Below the pieces are notes generated by a model that had not been told where the DNA came from, made no database searches, and saw only the letters and a program-made list of their open reading frames with translations. Shown here piece after piece: positions 8,353 through 16,961 of a stretch of DNA of 64,000 bases (the stretch's first letter is position 1; each line of letters starts with the position of its first letter). Made by a program: the position numbers and the translations under genes. Source of the stretch: Aminomonas paucivorans DSM 12260 (GTDB taxonomy: Bacteria; Synergistota; Synergistia; Synergistales; Synergistaceae); the NCBI RefSeq assembly GCF_000165795.1, contig NZ_CM001022.1, positions 1,707,812 through 1,771,811 on the forward strand, in the 5' to 3' direction.

Positions 8353-9735
8353 CTACTTGCAGCAGCAGGAGGAGTCGCAGCGCACTTTCTTGAGGCACTG
8401 GCGGGTGATCTCCAGTCCCTTGTCGATGTCCTCCAGGGGCACGTTGAGGGCCGGGCGGAAACGAACCGAGTTGTCCCCGCAGGGCAGAATCAGCATCTTC
8501 TCCGACCAGCAGGTCTTGATGAACTTGTCCCGAAGCTCCGGGCTCACGATGTCGTAGGCGCAGAAGAGCCCCTTGCCCCGAACGTTGCGGACCATGTCCG
8601 GGAACTCCTTGCGGATCTCCTGGAGGCCGTTCAGAAGCCGAGGACCGGCGGTGTGGGACACATAGTCCAGGATCTTTTCGTCCCGGTAGATCTCCAGGTA
8701 CCGCTGCGCCCGAACCATGTCCACCACCGTGCCGCCCCAGGTGGAGTTGATCCGGCTGGACACTTTGAAGCAGTTATCCTGCACTTCGTCGATCCGAGGA
8801 CCCGCCACCAGACCGCAGATCTGGGCCTTCTTGCCGAAGCTGAAGATGTCCGGCTTCACAGGAGCGTGGTGCTCCCAAGCCCACATCTTCCCCGTGACGC
8901 CCATGCCGCACTGCACTTCGTCGAAGATGAGGAGGATGTCGTTCTCGTCGGCGATCTGCCGAAGCTGCTGCATGTACTCCGTCCGGAAGTGGTTGTCCCC
9001 GCCCTCGCCCTGGATGGTCTCCAGGATGATGGCGCAGATGTCGTCGGGGTTGTTGGCGATGGCCTGCTTGATCTGCTTGATCGACACGCTCTCCAGCCAC
9101 TCCACCATCCCCAGGTTCTCCTCCAGGGGGAAGCTCATCTTGGGGTTGATGACCCGGGGCCAGTCATACTTGGCGAAGTACTGGTACTTGTTGGGGTCGT
9201 GGGTGTTGGTGACCGTGAGGGTGTAGCCGCTGCGGCCGTGGAAGGCGTCGTTGAAGTGGAGAACCTTGGTGCCCTTGCGCCCCGCCACGGCGTCGCCCTT
9301 GCTGATCTTCCCCGCCGCCAGAAGCTTGCGGACCTTCCAGTCCATGGCCACCTTGAAGGTGTTCTCCACCGCCAGGGTCCCATAGTCGATGAAGAAAACG
9401 TGGTTGAAGCCCTGGGGAACCGCCACTTCTCCGAAGGTCTTCACGAACTCCGCCATCTCGTGGGTGTAGATGTCCGAGTTGGCCACCTTGTTGATGGCTG
9501 CCCGGAAGATCTTCTCCTTGAACTCGTCGTTGGCCAGCTTCGGGTGGTTCATCCCGAAGGGAGCGGAAGCAAAGAAGGTGTAGAAGTCGAGCCACTTGTC
9601 CCCGTTCAGGGCATTCACGATATGGCTGCCCTGGGACTTCTCCATGTCGATGATGATGTCGAACCCGTCTCGCAGCAGATACTTCTCGATCTCCGGAAAC
9701 ACCTGATTCGTCGGAACGGAGTACTGGACGGACAT
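8353..9735 (-). CDS. lat: L-lysine 6-aminotransferase (class III PLP enzyme)
   Basis: A 460-residue class III aminotransferase that moves the epsilon-amino group of lysine to 2-oxoglutarate, giving allysine/piperideine-6-carboxylate and glutamate. The PLP-binding lysine lies in FSFGKKAQICG (near 302), with IFDEVQCGMG about 30 residues before it and LETIQGEGG near 240. The overall sequence resembles lysine 6-transaminases more than ornithine or 4-aminobutyrate enzymes. ATG 9735 has AGGAGG 8 nt upstream. The extreme C-terminus, CDSSCCCK, is cysteine-rich and unusual. Monocistronic, with its own promoter and terminator. Probably catabolic in an amino-acid fermenter. Confidence 0.87.
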   Translation of the reverse strand: MSVQYSVPTNQVFPEIEKYLLRDGFDIIIDMEKSQGSHIVNALNGDKWLDFYTFFASAPFGMNHPKLANDEFKEKIFRAAINKVANSDIYTHEMAEFVKTFGEVAVPQGFNHVFFIDYGTLAVENTFKVAMDWKVRKLLAAGKISKGDAVAGRKGTKVLHFNDAFHGRSGYTLTVTNTHDPNKYQYFAKYDWPRVINPKMSFPLEENLGMVEWLESVSIKQIKQAIANNPDDICAIILETIQGEGGDNHFRTEYMQQLRQIADENDILLIFDEVQCGMGVTGKMWAWEHHAPVKPDIFSFGKKAQICGLVAGPRIDEVQDNCFKVSSRINSTWGGTVVDMVRAQRYLEIYRDEKILDYVSHTAGPRLLNGLQEIRKEFPDMVRNVRGKGLFCAYDIVSPELRDKFIKTCWSEKMLILPCGDNSVRFRPALNVPLEDIDKGLEITRQCLKKVRCDSSCCCK

Positions 9736-9802
9736 CTCTTCTGCCTCCTTAAAATGTACTGGATTCCCCTTGGAGTTTCCCTCTTTCCAACTCCCCGAGG
9801 AC

Positions 9803-9832
9803 ATTGTAGAGGGGGCAGCAGGTGGAATACAA
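9803..9832 (-). promoter_or_regulatory. candidate promoter of the lysine aminotransferase gene
   Basis: TTGTAT (9827-9832) and TACAAT (9803-9808) are 18 bases apart on the minus strand, about 70 bases upstream of the start codon. An unusually AT-rich stretch (9835-9905) sits just upstream and could act as an UP element. A second possible pair further upstream (TTGAAC-N17-TATTTT) cannot be excluded. Confidence 0.5.
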
Positions 9833-9923
9833 GAGCTTTTTTCCAGAATACGCAATACAATTCAAAATAAACAATTGTATTTCCAGGTTCAACAACCTAT
9901 TGGTCAGTACACGAAACGGAACC

Positions 9924-9960
9924 CAAAAAGGGCACCCAGGTTTCACGCCCGGGCGCCCTT
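9924..9960 (-). terminator. intrinsic terminator of the ribosomal-flagellar gene run
   Basis: On the minus strand AAGGGCGCCC pairs (two G-U wobbles) with GGGTGCCCTT and is followed by a T-run, directly after the YkgJ-family stop codon. It is the first clear intrinsic terminator on this strand after the superoperon promoter near 39.4 kb. Confidence 0.8.
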
Positions 9961-9963
9961 GTC

Positions 9964-10386
9964 CTACAGTTCAAAAAAGGGGGACTTCGCCAGCATCGCC
10001 AGGATCTCCTCTTGGGAAAAATGCCGTCCCTGTCCCATTCCGGGGCATCTCTCCCGTGCCTCTTCCCAGCTCTCCCGGGAGCGCAGCAGGGAGGGCCAAA
10101 AGGGGAAAAGGCTACACTGAGCAGGGCGAAGGCCATAGACCAGACACCGGCACTTTTCCGCGTCAAGGAAGATGCAGTCACCGTTCTTTCGTTCCACGAG
10201 GCTCGGCCTTCCCCATCGCTTCGTCATGAAACGACGGGAAAACTCCTCCTCCGTCAGCTCCATGTGCCTTGCCAGGCGTTGCATCTCCTCCGGAGTGACC
10301 CAGATGGCCCCAGGCTCACCGCGACAACAACGCCCACATTCCAGACAGGTAAAATCTAAACCGTCTGCAAACCACAATTCATCCAC
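9964..10386 (-). CDS. YkgJ family cysteine cluster protein
   Basis: A 140-residue protein with the CxxCxxCC cluster (CLECGRCC, residues 14-21) plus later cysteines (GDCIFLDAEKCRCLVYGLRPAQC) typical of the YkgJ/UPF0153 family, which is thought to bind iron or zinc. Function is unproven; it may be an oxidase-like or metal-relay protein. The gene overlaps the end of flgJ by 8 bases and closes the flagellar gene run, an association that suggests co-transcription but not necessarily a flagellar role. Confidence 0.8.
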   Translation of the reverse strand: MDELWFADGLDFTCLECGRCCRGEPGAIWVTPEEMQRLARHMELTEEEFSRRFMTKRWGRPSLVERKNGDCIFLDAEKCRCLVYGLRPAQCSLFPFWPSLLRSRESWEEARERCPGMGQGRHFSQEEILAMLAKSPFFEL

Positions 10387-10726
10387 CCGCGGAAATCCTC
10401 TTTTCCTTGCCTCCCGCCGAGACCTCCGCAGAGAGAGACCCCTGAAGCTGGTCGTAGAGGACCTTCCAAAGCCCCACGCCCTCCGCTTCGCTCAGGGCTT
10501 CGGAGGCCATCTCCACCGCCGTGTCCTCCATGGGACCGAAGGGACGCTTGCGGTCCTCCCCTCCCAGGCGGCGGGCACTGGCCATCATTTCCTTCCATAG
10601 GGAAGCCAGAAAAACCCCTTCGAACTGCTTGCAGGCCTTTTCCAGCTGCTTTTCCTTCCGCTTCAGGACCTCCTGAGGGTCGGTGGGGTTCGCCATCAGG
10701 GGCGGCAGGGACCCGATTCTGCTCAT
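10379..10726 (-). CDS. flgJ: rod-binding protein, FlgJ N-terminal-like
   Basis: A 115-residue protein matching only the N-terminal rod-capping domain of FlgJ (KQFEGVFLASLWKEMMAS near residues 33-50, and EMASEALSEAEGVGLWKVLYDQL). The peptidoglycan-hydrolase domain of enterobacterial FlgJ is absent, as in many non-proteobacteria, so another enzyme must open the wall for rod passage. Acts in the periplasm during rod assembly. Start ATG lies 13 bases after the flgI stop. Downstream it overlaps the YkgJ-family gene. Confidence 0.87.
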   Translation of the reverse strand: MSRIGSLPPLMANPTDPQEVLKRKEKQLEKACKQFEGVFLASLWKEMMASARRLGGEDRKRPFGPMEDTAVEMASEALSEAEGVGLWKVLYDQLQGSLSAEVSAGGKEKRISAGG

Positions 10727-10739
10727 GGAGCATCCCTCC

Positions 10740-11855
10740 TTATTGGATGATGAGCTGACCGTGCAGCGCTCCGGCCTGGTCGAGGGCCTGCAGGATGGGG
10801 ATGAGATCCCGGGGGGTCGCCCCCACCGCGTTCAGCGCCCGCACCAGGTCCGTCACCGTGGAGGACTCGGGCAAGGCCACCACCTGCCCCTGACCTTCCT
10901 GGGCCTGCAGATCCGTGCGAGGGACCACGGCGGTCTGGCCCTGCCCCAAGGGGTTGGGCTGGCTGACCTGGGGGTTCTCGCTCACCCGGACGGTGAGGTT
11001 GCCGTGGGCCACGGCGGCGCTCCCGATGCGCACGTTCCCCCCCATCACCACGGTTCCGGTACGTTCGTTCACCACCACCCGGGCCACCGAATCGGGGACC
11101 AGGGTCAACCCCTCCAGGGCCGCCACGAAAGAGGCGGGAGAATCGCCGTAGGAAGCGGGCACCGCTACCTCCACCCGACCCGCGTCCACCACCCGGGCCA
11201 CCTGCCCATGGTGCTTGTTGATGGCCTTGGCCACCCGAGTTGCGGTGGTGAAGTCAGGCTGGCGGAGCAGCAGACTCATGCGACCTCCGGGGACGAAGGA
11301 GGATTCCGTTCCCTGTTCCACGATGGCCCCCCCGGGGACTCGTCCCACGGTGGTGACGTTCTTGCTGACCTGAGCTCCTTGCCCCCCGGCGCTGAACCCT
11401 CCCAGGGAAAGGGAACCCTGTGCCACGGCGTAGACCTTTCCGTTGGCCGCCTTGAGGGGCGTCTGAAGCAGGACGCCTCCCTGGAGGCTCTTGGCGTCTC
11501 CCGCGGCGCTCACCAGAACGTCCAGCGTCTGACCGGGGACCACGAAGGGAGGCAGTTCGCAGGTAACGGACACCAGAGCCACGTTCTTGGACTTGACCAG
11601 CTTGGGGTCAATGGTCAGGCCGAAACGAGAGGACATGTTGGACATCATCCTCATGGCCATGTCCCCCTTGTCCCCCGTTCCCTGGAGCCCCACCACCAGC
11701 CCCATTCCCACGAGTTGGTTGGGGCGGGCCCCTTCGAGGACCGCCACGTCCTTCACCCGGACCTCCAGGGCCGATGCGCTTCCTGCCGACAGGAGCATCG
11801 CAAGGCACGAGAGGATCCCCAGGAGGAACCTCCCTGCCCCCGCATTTCCACCCAC
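10740..11855 (-). CDS. flgI: flagellar P-ring protein FlgI
   Basis: Builds the periplasmic P-ring around the distal rod. The 371-residue product starts with a signal peptide (RFLLGILSCLAMLLSAGSASA) followed by EVRVKDVAVLEGARPNQLVGMGLVVGLQGTGD, the FlgI hallmark, and ends with the family GQLIIQ-type tail. GTG 11855 is chosen because AGGAAGG is properly spaced before it; a GTG at 11888 overlapping the flgH stop lacks a ribosome site. Its presence implies peptidoglycan between two membranes. Confidence 0.93.
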   Translation of the reverse strand: MGGNAGAGRFLLGILSCLAMLLSAGSASALEVRVKDVAVLEGARPNQLVGMGLVVGLQGTGDKGDMAMRMMSNMSSRFGLTIDPKLVKSKNVALVSVTCELPPFVVPGQTLDVLVSAAGDAKSLQGGVLLQTPLKAANGKVYAVAQGSLSLGGFSAGGQGAQVSKNVTTVGRVPGGAIVEQGTESSFVPGGRMSLLLRQPDFTTATRVAKAINKHHGQVARVVDAGRVEVAVPASYGDSPASFVAALEGLTLVPDSVARVVVNERTGTVVMGGNVRIGSAAVAHGNLTVRVSENPQVSQPNPLGQGQTAVVPRTDLQAQEGQGQVVALPESSTVTDLVRALNAVGATPRDLIPILQALDQAGALHGQLIIQ

Positions 11856-11887
11856 GTCCTTCCCTTCCTTTCCCGTTGCGCCCTTCA

Positions 11888-12496
11888 CTAGAAGATGCTC
11901 TGGAGGATCTGCGTGAAGATGCCCGGCTTTTGGAGACGGCTGATGGACCCCTTGCCCTCCACCCGGATTTCCGCGTTGGCCACCCGGTTGCTGGAGACGG
12001 TGTTGTTCGGACCGATATCTTCGGGTCGGACCACGCCGGTAAAGCTCACCTGCATCTTCTCCGCCTGGGTCATGAGGTCCCTCGTCCCCAGGAGGACCAG
12101 GTTGCCCCCAGGTGTGATCTCCGTGACCACGCAACCGATGGACGTCTTGATGTGATGTTTCCGCTCCGATTTACCGTCCCCCGTGGTGTCCGAGGCTGCC
12201 CCGATGACGAATCCCCGGAGGAAATCGAACACCCCAGTCCAATCCTGCACTCCGCTCTTGTCGGTCTTCTTGGCGGTGGTCTTCCCCTCGTCCTTGGTGT
12301 CCGTGGTCTCCTGCACCAGGACCGTGACGATGTCCCCCACCTTCGAAGGCTTCCGATCCGTAAAGAGGTTGGCGTCCTCCTGCCACAGCGACTCGGCGCC
12401 GCAAGGCTGAAGCGGAAGCCCCCAACCGCACGCAAGAACCACCAGGAACAGGAGCCCCCGAAGAAGGAGCCCTTCCCCCGCGCTGCGGCAGCTCAT
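11888..12496 (-). CDS. flgH: flagellar L-ring protein FlgH
   Basis: Forms the L-ring in the outer membrane. The 202-residue sequence has an N-terminal signal segment (LLFLVVLACGWGLPLQPCGAE) and family motifs ESLWQEDANLFTDRKPSKVGDIVTVLV, GNLVLLGTRDL and GVVRPEDIGPNNTVSSNRVANAEI. Whether Cys32 is a lipidation site is unclear, since the lipobox is not perfect. The gene overlaps flgA by 4 bases. This gene is direct evidence for a diderm envelope in an otherwise Firmicutes-like gene neighbourhood. Confidence 0.93.
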   Translation of the reverse strand: MSCRSAGEGLLLRGLLFLVVLACGWGLPLQPCGAESLWQEDANLFTDRKPSKVGDIVTVLVQETTDTKDEGKTTAKKTDKSGVQDWTGVFDFLRGFVIGAASDTTGDGKSERKHHIKTSIGCVVTEITPGGNLVLLGTRDLMTQAEKMQVSFTGVVRPEDIGPNNTVSSNRVANAEIRVEGKGSISRLQKPGIFTQILQSIF

Positions 12497-13431
12497 ACGC
12501 CTCCATCCTCCTTCTGCAGAATCTCCACGCGCCCCGGGCCAATCACGACCCCCGAGACGATCTGGCGAGTATCCAGGTTCCGCACTCGAATGGTATCACC
12601 CACCGCTCCCTGCTCAAGGGCCCTCCCCTTCGCCTCCACCGCCACGGAGCCTACGACGCTGGATAGGACCACCTGGTTCCCCGCGTGCACCACCTCGTCC
12701 CGAACCAACACCTCCATGGCCACGGGAACCCCCGCCTTCACGGGGATCCGGAGCACCTTCCCCTCCACCTGTTGGAAGGAGTGGGCAAGGAGCCTGTAGG
12801 TGTCCTGGATCCCCAGGCGCAGGAACACGTCCTCCCGCCGGATCGTCTCTCCCTTGCGGAGAGGGCTCTTCGCCACCACCTGCGGCTGGTACCACCGAAG
12901 GACCACGCGGACGAAGCGAGCCGGTTCCTCCGATGTCGCCACGTTCAGGGAGACGCTCCTCATGCCGCTTCGAAGACCCGGAGGGAGCGGGGTCGCCGGG
13001 TCCACCGGCCGATCGGGGCGGGCCGCCACCCGCCAGGGCCAGTGCGCCGCCCTGCGGATTCGCCCTTCCAAGGGGTCTTCCTGCCCCAAGGTCACCGAGG
13101 TGGGCATCTGGAGGCGAACGGGAATCCCCGCCAGACCCTGATCCTGCAGCGCCGCCACCACCTGCCCCCGGGTCAGTTTTCCCCCGGAAAGGGAAAGAGG
13201 AGCCAGGGAAGCCCGATCCACCAGCTCCTGTTCCCCCTCCAGGGAAGCGTATTCCCCGAGGAAGACCGAGCTTCCCCTCGGGCAGATCGCCTCCGGAAGG
13301 ACCACCACGAGGCGAGGGGCCGTCGCCTCTCCCCACGTCGCCTCGCACAGGAGAAACAAAGCGACCAGACCAAAGAAGAAACGGCGGGAAGGCCCCAGCC
13401 TCCACCGCCGCAGACAGCTACGAAGCGCCAA
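12493..13431 (-). CDS. flgA: flagellar P-ring assembly chaperone FlgA
   Basis: Periplasmic chaperone for P-ring assembly. The 312-residue product has an N-terminal signal-anchor (FFFGLVALFLLCEATWGEA) and a C-terminal SAF/FlgA domain (VAKSPLRKGETIRREDVFLRLG near 190-210; GRVEILQK at the end). It is longer than Salmonella FlgA because of an extra N-terminal region that contains LVVVLPEAICPRGSSVFLGEYASL, itself SAF-like. The predicted start is TTG with AGGAGC about 9 nt upstream. It lies between flgG and flgH, fitting the basal-body operon. Confidence 0.85.
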   Translation of the reverse strand: MALRSCLRRWRLGPSRRFFFGLVALFLLCEATWGEATAPRLVVVLPEAICPRGSSVFLGEYASLEGEQELVDRASLAPLSLSGGKLTRGQVVAALQDQGLAGIPVRLQMPTSVTLGQEDPLEGRIRRAAHWPWRVAARPDRPVDPATPLPPGLRSGMRSVSLNVATSEEPARFVRVVLRWYQPQVVAKSPLRKGETIRREDVFLRLGIQDTYRLLAHSFQQVEGKVLRIPVKAGVPVAMEVLVRDEVVHAGNQVVLSSVVGSVAVEAKGRALEQGAVGDTIRVRNLDTRQIVSGVVIGPGRVEILQKEDGGV

Positions 13432-13448
13432 GGATCCCGCTCCTGGGA

Positions 13449-14237
13449 TCAGCGCCGGAGGTTGTTGGCGATGCGCAACAACTCGTCGGCGGTGGAAATG
13501 GTCTTGGAGTTGGCCTCATAGGCCCTCTGGGCCACGATCATGTTCACCATCTCCTCCACCACCTGGACGTTGGCCATTTCCAGCACTCGCTGGAGCGTGG
13601 CTCCCAGTCCGTCGTCCCCCGGGTTGCCCACGATGGGGGCCCCGCTGGCGGGAGTCTCCAGGAAGAGGTTCTTTCCGGAAGCCCGCAGGCCGCCGGGGTT
13701 GACGAACCGAGCCAGCTGGATCTGTCCGATCTCCTGGGGATTCGGATCCCCAGGCAGGAGAACCGAAACCTGCCCCGTGGTGCTGATGATGAGTTCCTTC
13801 ATGTTGTCCGGGATGGTAATGGCCGGCTCCAGGAGAAACCCGTCACTGGTGACGATCTGCCCGTTCCCGTCGATGCGCCAGGCGCCGTCCCGGGTGTAGG
13901 CCAGGGTGCCGTCGGGCAGGGTGACCTGATAGAATCCATCCCCCTCGATGGCCACGTCCGTGGGGTTTCCCGTCGTCTGGATGTTGCCCTCTCCCATGAT
14001 GCGGCTGGTGCCGACCACGCGAGTCCCCAAGCCCACCTGAATCCCCGTGGGGATCATGGACGCGGGTTCCACCGGCGCCCCGGGTTCCCGGTCGATCTGG
14101 TACATCAAATCCTGGAAGTCCGCCCGGACCTTTTTGTAGCCCGAGGTATTCACGTTGGCCAAGTTGTTGGACACCACGTCCAAGTTGGTCTGCTGCGCGA
14201 TCATGCCCGTGGCTCCGGACCAAAGGGAACGGATCAT
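13449..14237 (-). CDS. flgG: flagellar distal rod protein FlgG
   Basis: A 262-residue axial protein of the distal rod. The N-terminal rod signature ([32 protein letters not shown]) and the C-terminal helix ([28 protein letters not shown]) are complete, and length equals that of standard FlgG. It follows flgF; both are paralogues, and this copy is the more FlgG-like because of the canonical DLMYQ and [10 protein letters not shown] stretches. Exported by the flagellar type III system without a cleaved signal. Confidence 0.94.
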   Translation of the reverse strand: MIRSLWSGATGMIAQQTNLDVVSNNLANVNTSGYKKVRADFQDLMYQIDREPGAPVEPASMIPTGIQVGLGTRVVGTSRIMGEGNIQTTGNPTDVAIEGDGFYQVTLPDGTLAYTRDGAWRIDGNGQIVTSDGFLLEPAITIPDNMKELIISTTGQVSVLLPGDPNPQEIGQIQLARFVNPGGLRASGKNLFLETPASGAPIVGNPGDDGLGATLQRVLEMANVQVVEEMVNMIVAQRAYEANSKTISTADELLRIANNLRR

Positions 14238-14262
14238 GTTCTACCCCTCCCGAAAAAACGGA

Positions 14263-15057
14263 TTAACTCACCCGTCCGAAGGCGCTGGACAGGCGAGACG
14301 TCAGCTCGTCCTGGATGGTGACGGTCTTGGCCGCGACCTCATAGGCCCGATTCGCCTCGATCATCCGGGACATCTCCTCCACCACGTTGACGTTGGACCG
14401 CTCCAGGAAGCCCACGGCCACCTTGGGTTGCTCCACTTCCTCCGGAGCGCCCGAATCGGGCGTCTCCGCCAACAGGGACTTGCCCACGTGGCGCATCCTC
14501 GTGGGGGTGGGGAAACGTACCACTTGGAGCTGCCCCGCCACCGCTCCGTTCACCAGAAGCTGTCCCCGATCGTTGAGGCTGTACCGCACGGCATCGCCGA
14601 TCTCCACAGCTCCCCCGTCTCCCTGGACGAGCATGCCGTCGTGGGTGACCAGCTGCCCCTGATCGTTCTTCTGGAAGTGCCCCGAACGGGTGTAGAAGGT
14701 GTTCCCCGCCCCGTCCTGCACCACGAAAAACCCCTCTTCCTGCAGCGCCACGTCCAGAGGGGCGTTGGTCACCTGCATGACCCCCGGGGCTGTCCGCATG
14801 GCGGTCTCGTGAAGGACGTTGGCCAGGGAAAGGGTTCCGATGGGAACCCTCCCCCGGGGGTTGAAGCGCTTCGGGCCGATCCCCTCTTCGGGGTAGCGCT
14901 CCACCCGGTCCATCAGGACCTCCGGAAAGGACTTGTTGACGGCGATGCGAGCCCGAAAGCCGGAAGTGTCCACGTTGGCCAAGTTGTTTCCTACCACGTC
15001 GAGCATCTTCTCCTGGACCAACATGGCCGAAGTTCCCGAATAAATGCCTCGAAACAA
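14263..15057 (-). CDS. flgF: flagellar rod protein FlgF/FlgG-like
   Basis: A 264-residue flagellar hook-basal body protein with N-terminal YSGTSAMLVQEKMLDVVGNNLANVDTSGF and C-terminal VEEMSRMIEANRAYEVAAKTVTIQDEL. Position upstream of flgG and downstream of an mreB homologue matches the mbl-flhO-flhP order of Bacillus, so it is the FlhO/FlgF counterpart, a proximal rod component. It begins 15 bases after the mreB stop, consistent with one transcript. Confidence 0.9.
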   Translation of the reverse strand: MFRGIYSGTSAMLVQEKMLDVVGNNLANVDTSGFRARIAVNKSFPEVLMDRVERYPEEGIGPKRFNPRGRVPIGTLSLANVLHETAMRTAPGVMQVTNAPLDVALQEEGFFVVQDGAGNTFYTRSGHFQKNDQGQLVTHDGMLVQGDGGAVEIGDAVRYSLNDRGQLLVNGAVAGQLQVVRFPTPTRMRHVGKSLLAETPDSGAPEEVEQPKVAVGFLERSNVNVVEEMSRMIEANRAYEVAAKTVTIQDELTSRLSSAFGRVS

Positions 15058-15072
15058 AGCCTCGCCTCCTCG

Positions 15073-16110
15073 CTAACGGCGTCGTCCTCCCTTGCGGAAG
15101 GCGGAAAGGACCGTGCCCGATTCCTTGAGCTGGTCCAGTTCCTGCAGGGCTTTGCCCGTTCCCAGGGCGACGCACTCCAAGGGGTGATCCGCGACGATGG
15201 TGTTGATCTCCGTCTGCTCCGTCACCAGTTGAGGCAACCCGCGAAGAAGCGCTCCGCCGCCGGTGAGGATGATTCCCCTGTCAATGATATCGGCAGCCAG
15301 CTCGGGAGGCGTTAGCTCCAGGACATTGCGGATTCCCGAGACGATGGCCAGGACGGACTCCTCGATGGCCTTGGCGACGTCGCCGCTGGTGACCTGAATC
15401 TGCCGAGGAAGCCCCTGGACCAGGTCCCGGCCTCGAACGTCCATGACCATCTCTTCGCCCTGGGGGAAGCAGGTGCCGATGTTCATCTTCAGCTCCTCCG
15501 CGGTCTGTTCCCCCACGGCGAGGTTGAACTGCTTCCGGGCATAGCGCATGATGGACTCGTCGAACTTGTCCCCTCCCACCCGCAGGGATTCGGAAACCAC
15601 GATCCCCCCCAGGGAGATGACCGCGATGTCCGTGGTGCCCCCGCCGATGTCCACCACCATGTTGCCCCGGGGCTCCCCGATGGACAGCCCCGCCCCGATG
15701 GCTGCGGCCATGGGCTCCTCGATCAGGTACGCTTCCTTGGCTCCCACCTCGATGGCCGCCTCCAGCACCGCCCGTCGCTCCACGTCCGTGGCGCCGGAGG
15801 GGACACAGATCATCACGCGGTGTCGCACCACCCGCTCCATGCCCGAGGTGACCTTCTTGATGAACTGCCGAAGCATGACCTCCGTCATGGTGTAGTCCGC
15901 AATGACCCCGTCGCGCAGGGGACGGACCGCCACCACGTTGCCGGGGGTCCTCCCCAGCATCTGTTTGGCGTCCTCCCCTACCGCGAGGATCCGTCCGTTG
16001 TTCTGGTCCATGGCCACCACCGAAGGTTCCCGAAGGACCACGCCCTTGTCTTTGATGAAGATGAGGACCGTGGCGGTCCCCAGGTCAATGCCGATATCCT
16101 TGCCCCACAC
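15073..16110 (-). CDS. mreB: MreB/Mbl actin-like rod-shape protein
   Basis: Bacterial actin that organises elongation of the side wall from the inner membrane face. The 345-residue protein has phosphate-1 (GIDLGTATVLIF), phosphate-2 (VVDIGGGTTDIAVISLGG) and adenosine (GIILTGGGALLRGL) motifs. It starts with GTG preceded by AAGGAGGAA. Neighbouring flgF and flgG make it most like Mbl/MreBH-type loci; no mreC or mreD follows, so it is a stand-alone copy and another mreBCD cluster may exist elsewhere. Confidence 0.93.
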   Translation of the reverse strand: MWGKDIGIDLGTATVLIFIKDKGVVLREPSVVAMDQNNGRILAVGEDAKQMLGRTPGNVVAVRPLRDGVIADYTMTEVMLRQFIKKVTSGMERVVRHRVMICVPSGATDVERRAVLEAAIEVGAKEAYLIEEPMAAAIGAGLSIGEPRGNMVVDIGGGTTDIAVISLGGIVVSESLRVGGDKFDESIMRYARKQFNLAVGEQTAEELKMNIGTCFPQGEEMVMDVRGRDLVQGLPRQIQVTSGDVAKAIEESVLAIVSGIRNVLELTPPELAADIIDRGIILTGGGALLRGLPQLVTEQTEINTIVADHPLECVALGTGKALQELDQLKESGTVLSAFRKGGRRR

Positions 16111-16176
16111 GAAGGATTCCTCCTTGTCCCTGTAACTCCCTTCCGGTGGAGGGGAGCGAACGTCAGGTATGCCGGT

Positions 16177-16959
16177 CTATTGTACTCTGTCGTGGAAAGA
16201 TGAGGGGGTCGCCCAGGGAGAGGGGGCGTAGCCCACACGCCAGAAGAAGAGCCCCTGGGGGGGGGCGGTGCGTCCCGCCTCGCTTCGGCAGCCTCCCTCC
16301 AGCAGGTTCAGAAAAGCCTCCGGCTCCATCCCTCCCCGGGCCACCCCTTCCAGGGTCCCTACGAGGATCCGCACCATGTTGGTGAGGAAACCGTCCCCTC
16401 GAAACCGGAAGCGGATGAAGGGCCCCCGACGCCGACAGGACACGTGGAGGAGGGTCCTCCACGAATCTTCCGGCCGATCGACGCTGCGGCAGAACGCGCC
16501 GAAATCGTGCCGACCCCGAAGCGAAGGGAGAAGATGCTGGACGAGGGTCCAGTCCAGAGGGCTTTTGACCCACCAGACGAAGGGACGAAGGTGCGGGACG
16601 CAGGCCGCCTGATTCCACAGGAAGAAGCGGTACTCCCTCCACAGCGCGTCGAAGCGGGCGTGGAAAGAGTCGGGTACCTGCGCCACCTGAAGGATTTCGA
16701 CCGAAGGGGGAAGGTGGGCCGCCATGGCTCCCCGAAGGCGAAACGGATCCCAGGGCCGGGGCAAGTCGAAATGCACCACCTGCCCCCGGGCGTGGACCCC
16801 CGCGTCGGTGCGCCCTGCCCCGTGGCAGCGCACCGGAGACCCTGACAGGGCTTCCAGCGCCGCCTCAAGGACCCCCTGCACCGAGGGGCGATTCGGCTGG
16901 GCCTGGAAGCCGGCGAAGGAGGCGCCGACGTAGGCGACCTCTGCGGCATACCGGGGCAT
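16177..16959 (-). CDS. truA: tRNA pseudouridine(38-40) synthase TruA
   Basis: Converts U38-U40 in tRNA anticodon stems to pseudouridine. The 260-residue product carries the catalytic aspartate in GAGRTDAGVHARGQVVHF near residue 52, the SFHARFDALWREYRFFL motif and the C-terminal FLTNMVRILVGTLEGVARG motif. ATG 16959 overlaps the end of ecfT closely (TGAGAATG), so translation is coupled. Order ecfA-ecfA-ecfT-truA after rplQ is common in low-GC Gram-positives and is conserved here. Confidence 0.95.
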   Translation of the reverse strand: MPRYAAEVAYVGASFAGFQAQPNRPSVQGVLEAALEALSGSPVRCHGAGRTDAGVHARGQVVHFDLPRPWDPFRLRGAMAAHLPPSVEILQVAQVPDSFHARFDALWREYRFFLWNQAACVPHLRPFVWWVKSPLDWTLVQHLLPSLRGRHDFGAFCRSVDRPEDSWRTLLHVSCRRRGPFIRFRFRGDGFLTNMVRILVGTLEGVARGGMEPEAFLNLLEGGCRSEAGRTAPPQGLFFWRVGYAPSPWATPSSFHDRVQ

Positions 16960-16961
16960 TC

